Source: CAXQRU01 sp964226685 (GTDB lineage: Bacteria > Pseudomonadota > Gammaproteobacteria > Pseudomonadales > Cellvibrionaceae). Taken from it: DNA of 24,090 bases. How positions within the stretch are numbered: the stretch's first letter is position 1; every line of letters starts with the position of its first letter. Below, piece by piece: positions 23,363 through 24,090 of this stretch. The translations under genes were made by a program, and so were the position numbers. Below the pieces are notes generated by a model. The model was not told the DNA's origin and searched no databases. It saw only the letters and a list, made by a program, of their open reading frames with translations. The DNA is taken from assembly GCA_964226685.1 (NCBI GenBank), contig CAXQRU010000065.1, forward strand, positions 1 to 24,090, in the 5' to 3' direction.

Positions 23363-23923
23363 GTGTTTCGTTGCCAGTTTTTGCTGCTCTTGTTTTTGGC
23401 GAGTGGTGCCTACGCTAACCAAAAACAAGAAGTATTAGACGATCATGTTCGAGCGCAATTAAAACAGGCTATAGCTTCAAGCGACAGCTTTGAAGATCGC
23501 TTTGATGCCGAAGTCTGGCTTTTTGTGATGTCAGATAGAATGAAGCGCTTTGAAAAAGACCCCCAAAAGCGTTTTGAGATTTTAAGGCTAGTCCACGCCT
23601 ATGCCACTAAATTTGAACTTGAACCAGAGTTAGTCTTAGCCGTGATTCAAATTGAAAGTGCCTTTGACCCTTACGCCATTTCAGTGGCAGGCGCTCAAGG
23701 CATTATGCAAGTGATGCCATTTTGGAAAAATGAGATAGGCAGCGCGGATGATAACCTCATTAACTTAGAAACCAATATTCGCTATGGCTGCGCCATTTTA
23801 AAACATTATTTAGACAGAGAAAAAGGCGATATTCCGAATGCTTTAGCTCGCTATAATGGCAGCTATGGGAGCACCAAATACTCACGCAAAGTGATGCGGG
23901 CCTGGGAGTTGCGTTGGCAGTGA
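23363..23923 (+). CDS. Secreted lytic transglycosylase (SLT domain)
   Basis: 186 residues if it starts at the GTG at 23363. That start gives a clean signal peptide (FLLLLFLASGAYA, cleavage after A18) and lies 1 base past the proS stop. Another GTG at 23342 inside proS is also possible, and no strong ribosome site favours either. The SLT domain covers about 85-180: catalytic E98 in VIQIESAFDPYA, then SVAGAQGIMQVMPFW, NIRYGCAILKHYL and ALARYNGSYGSTKYSRKV. It should cleave peptidoglycan to 1,6-anhydro ends in the periplasm. At this size it is a minimal enzyme, like family 1 stand-alone SLT proteins. It is followed after 4 bases by a lipoprotein gene. Confidence 0.87.
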   Translation: MFRCQFLLLLFLASGAYANQKQEVLDDHVRAQLKQAIASSDSFEDRFDAEVWLFVMSDRMKRFEKDPQKRFEILRLVHAYATKFELEPELVLAVIQIESAFDPYAISVAGAQGIMQVMPFWKNEIGSADDNLINLETNIRYGCAILKHYLDREKGDIPNALARYNGSYGSTKYSRKVMRAWELRWQ

Positions 23924-23927
23924 TACT

Positions 23928-24090
23928 ATGAAAATACGATTGAAAACAACCTTAATAAAACTTAGCATTTTTTTTATTGCTTCGTTATTAGCATCTTGTT
24001 ACCAGAAAAAAATGGCAGATCAGAACATGCTCAACCCAGAAAAAATTATTTCCAATGGAAAAATTGTAGTTAACGAGTGGGAAATTATTC
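23928..24090 (+). CDS. Putative lipoprotein, truncated by the window edge
   Basis: The frame opens at ATG 23928, 4 bases after the transglycosylase stop, and stays open to the end (54 codons). The N-terminus MKIRLKTTLIKL is followed by a hydrophobic stretch and the lipobox LASC, with C24 as the lipidation site and Tyr at +2. The visible mature part (YQKKMADQNMLNPEKIIS...) matches nothing I recognise. Its close spacing suggests co-expression with the transglycosylase, perhaps in cell-wall or envelope work, but that is inference. No clear ribosome site. Confidence 0.72.
   Translation, partial: MKIRLKTTLIKLSIFFIASLLASCYQKKMADQNMLNPEKIISNGKIVVNEWEII

Noticed and set aside
1..24090. CRISPR arrays, insertion sequences, tRNA or rRNA genes, phage or defence genes
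   Set aside because: None seen on reading both strands; all long frames belong to chromosomal families and intergenic regions are short.

Overview
The window looks like ordinary chromosomal DNA of a moderately AT-rich gammaproteobacterium. Evidence is the three-lipoyl-domain pyruvate dehydrogenase E2 next to a homodimeric-type E1, the fmdB-aspS-yebC order, BepA and pitrilysin-type periplasmic proteases, a PerM-type transporter, YciH, and several lipobox lipoproteins. A marine Cellvibrionales-like lineage is my best guess, but the sequence alone cannot prove it. I see no tRNA, rRNA, CRISPR array, insertion sequence or phage gene. The window holds core metabolism, translation and envelope maintenance plus a small signalling block.

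Layout. 1-1500 (minus): a methyl-accepting chemotaxis protein translationally linked to a CheY-like receiver that runs off the left edge. 1733-2719 (plus): a lipoprotein alpha/beta hydrolase, convergent with 2706-3806 (minus), a response regulator whose GGDEF domain has lost its catalytic residues. 3939-5111 (minus): a HI0933-type flavoprotein. 5155-9763 (minus): aceF and aceE, with terminator-like hairpins after each gene. 9764-10134: the only long gene-free stretch, rich in inverted repeats and probably the aceE control region. 10135-14216 (minus): an overlapping TusA-like / PerM-like / M16 protease operon, divergent from bepA (14288-15700, plus). 15697-16527 (minus): a voltage-gated-type K+ channel with a C-terminal zinc ribbon. 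16575-16895 (plus): yciH. 16897-17538 (minus): a CAP-domain lipoprotein. 17623-20439 (minus): the fmdB-aspS-yebC operon. 20721-21113 (plus): an HU-like protein with a Lys/Ala-rich tail. 21154-21576 (minus): a HIT-family protein. 21649 to the right edge (plus): proS, a secreted lytic transglycosylase and a truncated lipoprotein, packed without gaps.

How they work together. AceE and AceF are two of the three pyruvate dehydrogenase subunits; E3 (lpd) is not here. AspS, ProS, YciH and YebC serve translation. BepA, the M16 protease, the transglycosylase and the lipoproteins serve the envelope. The MCP, CheY and degenerate GGDEF response regulator are signalling parts whose partners lie outside the window.

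No clearly novel multi-gene system is visible. The items most worth a second look are the degenerate GGDEF protein that keeps an RxxD inhibitory-site motif, the near-perfect inverted repeat over its translation start, the cluster of dyads upstream of aceE, and the strong terminator-like hairpin between aceE and aceF.
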